From Polynucleobacter sp. AP-Nino-20-G2 (lineage in GTDB: Bacteria; Pseudomonadota; Gammaproteobacteria; Burkholderiales; Burkholderiaceae): DNA of 64,000 nt. The notes below the pieces were generated by a model that had not been told where the DNA came from, did not search any database, and saw only the letters and a list, made by a program, of their open reading frames with translations. The first letter of the stretch is position 1, and each line of letters opens with the position of its first letter. The stretch covers positions 975,130-1,039,129 of the forward strand of contig NZ_CP061313.1 in NCBI RefSeq assembly GCF_018688235.1. Direction: 5' to 3'. Positions 62,022 to 64,000 of this stretch are shown piece by piece. The translations under genes were made by a program, and so were the position numbers.

Positions 62022-62972
62022 TTATTCCGCCTGAATGGATAAGTAGACGTTATAGGCATTCATACGGTTTGCAGCCCTAAATAAAGGCATTCCATCATAT
62101 TCAGACCAGTCCGCTGCTTGATATGCTTCATCGAAAGGATCAAGGTTAATTGCCGCTTGCGCCATGGATTGACGTAAATATCTCAGATAGCCCCTTGTAA
62201 AGGCGATATCTTCAATGGGGTGATTTGAATAATTTCCGTGACCTGGAATGACGATTTTGGGGTTAATCCGCTCAATTTCCTCCAGGGCGGATAACCACCC
62301 CCTACTATCAGCATTCGCTACAAAGGGGATGCGCCCTCTAAATACTAGGTCTCCAGCAAATAAAACCCCTTCCGATGGAACGTAGATCATTAAATCTTCT
62401 GGGGCATGGGCTGGGCCGACCCGGGTAATTTTGAATTCAACCCCACCAATATTAAGCAGTTGACTCTGATCAATCCAAACATCTGCCGATACAAGGCGGG
62501 TGGCAGCATTAACCCAAGGGGCAAAATCCACACGTGAGGCAATAAGTCTTTGCTTGGCAGTCTCGGAAGCTAAATAGTTTATCCCTTGGTTTTGAGCATA
62601 AATCTTGGCCCCGATTTTTTTAAACTCTTGCAAGCCATAAATATGGTCAGCGTGATAGTGCGTTACCACTACCGCCACAATTTTTTGCACAGTTTTCTTG
62701 CGAATTTCGGCAATGAGTTTTTGGGCCAACACGGGCGAGCCAAGAGCATCGACCACCACCACCCCCTTTGGCGTGATAACAAAACCTGCATTTGAAATAA
62801 AGTTTTGATTTTGGGCGCTACCGATCTCAGGAAGGCCTTGCACAAAATAGGTGTGAGGAGCAACCTGAATAGGATTCAATAGAGCGCCCTCACCTGCCGC
62901 ATTGACAACGCCGAACATGATTGCTTCGAGAGCAATGCAGAAAATAGCACGGTGAAAGAAGGCGGAAAACAT
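62022..62972 (-). CDS. Exported MBL-fold hydrolase, SoxH/quinoprotein-relay type
   Basis: The 316 residues have an N-terminal signal peptide (about residues 5-26). The metallo-beta-lactamase zinc motif is HYHADH (105-110); other ligands are His in GPAHAPED, Asp in FAGDLVF and His in IPGHGNYS. Members occur in Sox clusters (SoxH) and with quinoprotein dehydrogenases. The substrate is not known. It lies between the DsrE-like gene (23 nt) and the cytochrome gene (58 nt). Confidence 0.85.
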   Translation of the reverse strand: MFSAFFHRAIFCIALEAIMFGVVNAAGEGALLNPIQVAPHTYFVQGLPEIGSAQNQNFISNAGFVITPKGVVVVDALGSPVLAQKLIAEIRKKTVQKIVAVVVTHYHADHIYGLQEFKKIGAKIYAQNQGINYLASETAKQRLIASRVDFAPWVNAATRLVSADVWIDQSQLLNIGGVEFKITRVGPAHAPEDLMIYVPSEGVLFAGDLVFRGRIPFVANADSRGWLSALEEIERINPKIVIPGHGNYSNHPIEDIAFTRGYLRYLRQSMAQAAINLDPFDEAYQAADWSEYDGMPLFRAANRMNAYNVYLSIQAE

Positions 62973-62995
62973 GGTGTGTTTGAGTAACTGGACGC

Positions 62996-63433
62996 CTAGG
63001 GTTTGATATAGGCGAAGTGATTTTGATACTGCAGATCAGCCACTCTAACGACACCAGAGGGAGTGAAATCGGCATCTAGAGAAAACTGGTCCTTTGAGAG
63101 ATTGCGATTTTTTAGCGTAATCTCACACACCTCAAAGCGGACGCCGCGTGACTTCAGGGCGCCGATTAAAGGACCGTATTCAATTCCGTTCTTCTTATCC
63201 TTAGCCCCCTCCATTAGGATATCAACGCCATTTGCATGGGTAACCACGATGATCTTGGTTTGAGGCGATACGTCGAGATGATTCCGGATATTGCGAAGAC
63301 CTTTGATGCCTTGTGTTTCAGCGTCATCAATGTGATACACCACTTCCGTTGGGTTGGCCGCAAAAGCTGAAGAAGAGAATACAGAGGCTATTGCCAAGAA
63401 AATCACGATAAAGGGGTAAAGAATTTTTTTCAT
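62996..63433 (-). CDS. Exported DsrE-family protein
   Basis: From the ATG at 63433 the protein has 145 residues, with a signal peptide (MKKILYPFIVIFLAIASVF, cleavage near AFAAN, residue 26). The DsrE-like fold shows VVYHIDDAE, KIIVVTHANGVDILMEG and GVRFEVCEITL with one conserved Cys103. Cytoplasmic DsrE/TusD proteins carry sulfur as persulfide. A periplasmic version next to soxB suggests a sulfur-binding or carrier role, by inference. A longer upstream frame to 63505 would overlap soxB and is not favoured. Confidence 0.83.
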   Translation of the reverse strand: MKKILYPFIVIFLAIASVFSSSAFAANPTEVVYHIDDAETQGIKGLRNIRNHLDVSPQTKIIVVTHANGVDILMEGAKDKKNGIEYGPLIGALKSRGVRFEVCEITLKNRNLSKDQFSLDADFTPSGVVRVADLQYQNHFAYIKP

Positions 63434-63452
63434 TGCATACACTCGTAAATAT

Positions 63453-64000
63453 TTATAGAGAAGCCATACCAAGATTATTCGCAACACCTTTGATGGTGGG
63501 CTCATTCAATTTGACCGCCTTCACCACCTTCACATCACGCAGATGCCTTTCGATAACATCCCAGACTGGCTCGCCACCAGCATTCTTAGCCTCCTCACTC
63601 ACGGGCGCCCAACCGGCAACTTTATAAGTCTTACTAGGATCTATATCTTTGCCGTTCAATCGCATATCGGTAATGCGTTTACCGGCGGATGCTGCTGGAT
63701 CGATGGTGTATTGCATGCCACCCACGCGCACCATATCTCCACCCTGCTGGTAGTACGGATCGGGGTTAAACAAATTGTCTGCAACATCCTCAAGAATTGT
63801 CTTGATGGTTTCACCAGTCATATTTGTAACGGTTGTATAGGGATAAGTGATTGCTGTTTGATCCAATAGGTTTTCGCGTGTAATTGCTTGGCCCGGTAAC
63901 AGGCTTGTTCCCCAGCGGAAGCCTGGAGAGAAAGCAATCTCGGCATTCTTCTGAGCCATCAAGCCATCTAAGATTAATTGATCAAAACTGCCGTTGAAGT
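63453..64000 (-). CDS. soxB: SoxB, sulfate thiol esterase, C-terminal part (cut by window)
   Basis: The visible 182 codons match the 5'-nucleotidase C-terminal domain of SoxB: GSFDQLILDGLMAQ, FSPGFRWGTSLLPG, YPYTTVTNMTGETIK, GGDMVRVGGMQYTID and DIDPSKTYKVAGWAPV. The frame stays open through the window edge, so the N-terminal metallophosphoesterase half is outside. SoxB cuts sulfate from the SoxY-bound thiosulfonate in the periplasmic Sox pathway. Other sox genes probably lie beyond the window. Confidence 0.93.
   Translation of the reverse strand, partial: FNGSFDQLILDGLMAQKNAEIAFSPGFRWGTSLLPGQAITRENLLDQTAITYPYTTVTNMTGETIKTILEDVADNLFNPDPYYQQGGDMVRVGGMQYTIDPAASAGKRITDMRLNGKDIDPSKTYKVAGWAPVSEEAKNAGGEPVWDVIERHLRDVKVVKAVKLNEPTIKGVANNLGMASL

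Noticed and set aside
63434..63505. Longer start for the DsrE-like protein
   Set aside because: It would overlap soxB and place about 24 extra residues before a good signal peptide.

Overview
The window looks like a piece of a small, compact betaproteobacterial chromosome. The genus Polynucleobacter (Burkholderiaceae) is the best guess. Reasons: the pyrG-kdsA-eno-ftsB order, ppiD/tesA/ybbA/purL and mfd/ispD/ispF neighbourhoods typical of Burkholderiales, moderate GC, very short intergenic gaps and a Sox-type sulfur locus. This is inferred from gene content and order; no database search was possible. Nearly all coding regions are intact. The only truncated genes are the two cut by the window edges (a thiolase at the left, soxB at the right). 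I saw no transposase, integrase, phage gene or CRISPR array.

Layout. 1-7100: thiolase end, serB, mfd, ispD-ispF, tRNA-Leu. 7095-13286: proteostasis block tig-clpP-clpX-lon, then tRNA-Val. 13390-21052: a PpiD-like foldase without its isomerase domain, tesA back to back with a ybbA-type ABC ATPase, purL and a spermidine-synthase-like protein. 21149-31140: acnB, a DUF2147 protein, the pyrG-kdsA-eno-ftsB operon, hslO and gltX. 31222-31551: tRNA-Ala, tRNA-Glu, tRNA-Asp. 31609-37514: the most accessory part, made of envelope or exported proteins (Ala/Thr-rich secreted protein, TolC-like protein, alpha/beta hydrolase, stand-alone DUF4118 membrane protein, Pro-rich peptide, MipA/OmpV protein, M48 lipoprotein, duplicated-domain periplasmic protein). 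37670-46030: hyi-glxR-yqiA, DUF3108 protein, potassium channel, ankyrin protein, and the mltG-tmk-holB-tatD operon. 46060-58761: ygfZ, NRDE protein, thioesterase, selO-msrB-yciB-bolA, parvulin, gloA, ybiT, yhhQ, gcdH. 57688-64000: a ten-gene, single-strand sulfur unit.

The right-hand unit is the best candidate for an incompletely described system. It reads soxB, an exported DsrE-family protein, a metallo-beta-lactamase-fold hydrolase, a small c-type cytochrome, a fused YeeE/YedE transporter, two half-size YeeE/YedE proteins, a TIGR01244 phosphatase/rhodanese-like protein, a hotdog thioesterase and mnmH. All ten are on one strand with gaps of at most about 58 nt. It would place periplasmic sulfur oxidation, sulfur uptake and tRNA 2-thio/2-selenouridine chemistry under possible common transcription.

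Other points to check: an apparent precise loss of the parvulin domain from PpiD, a charged roughly 28-residue insertion in ClpX, a 14-bp palindrome over the likely acnB promoter, two divergent gene pairs separated by only 23-24 nt, and three convergent pairs that share a TTAA stop overlap.
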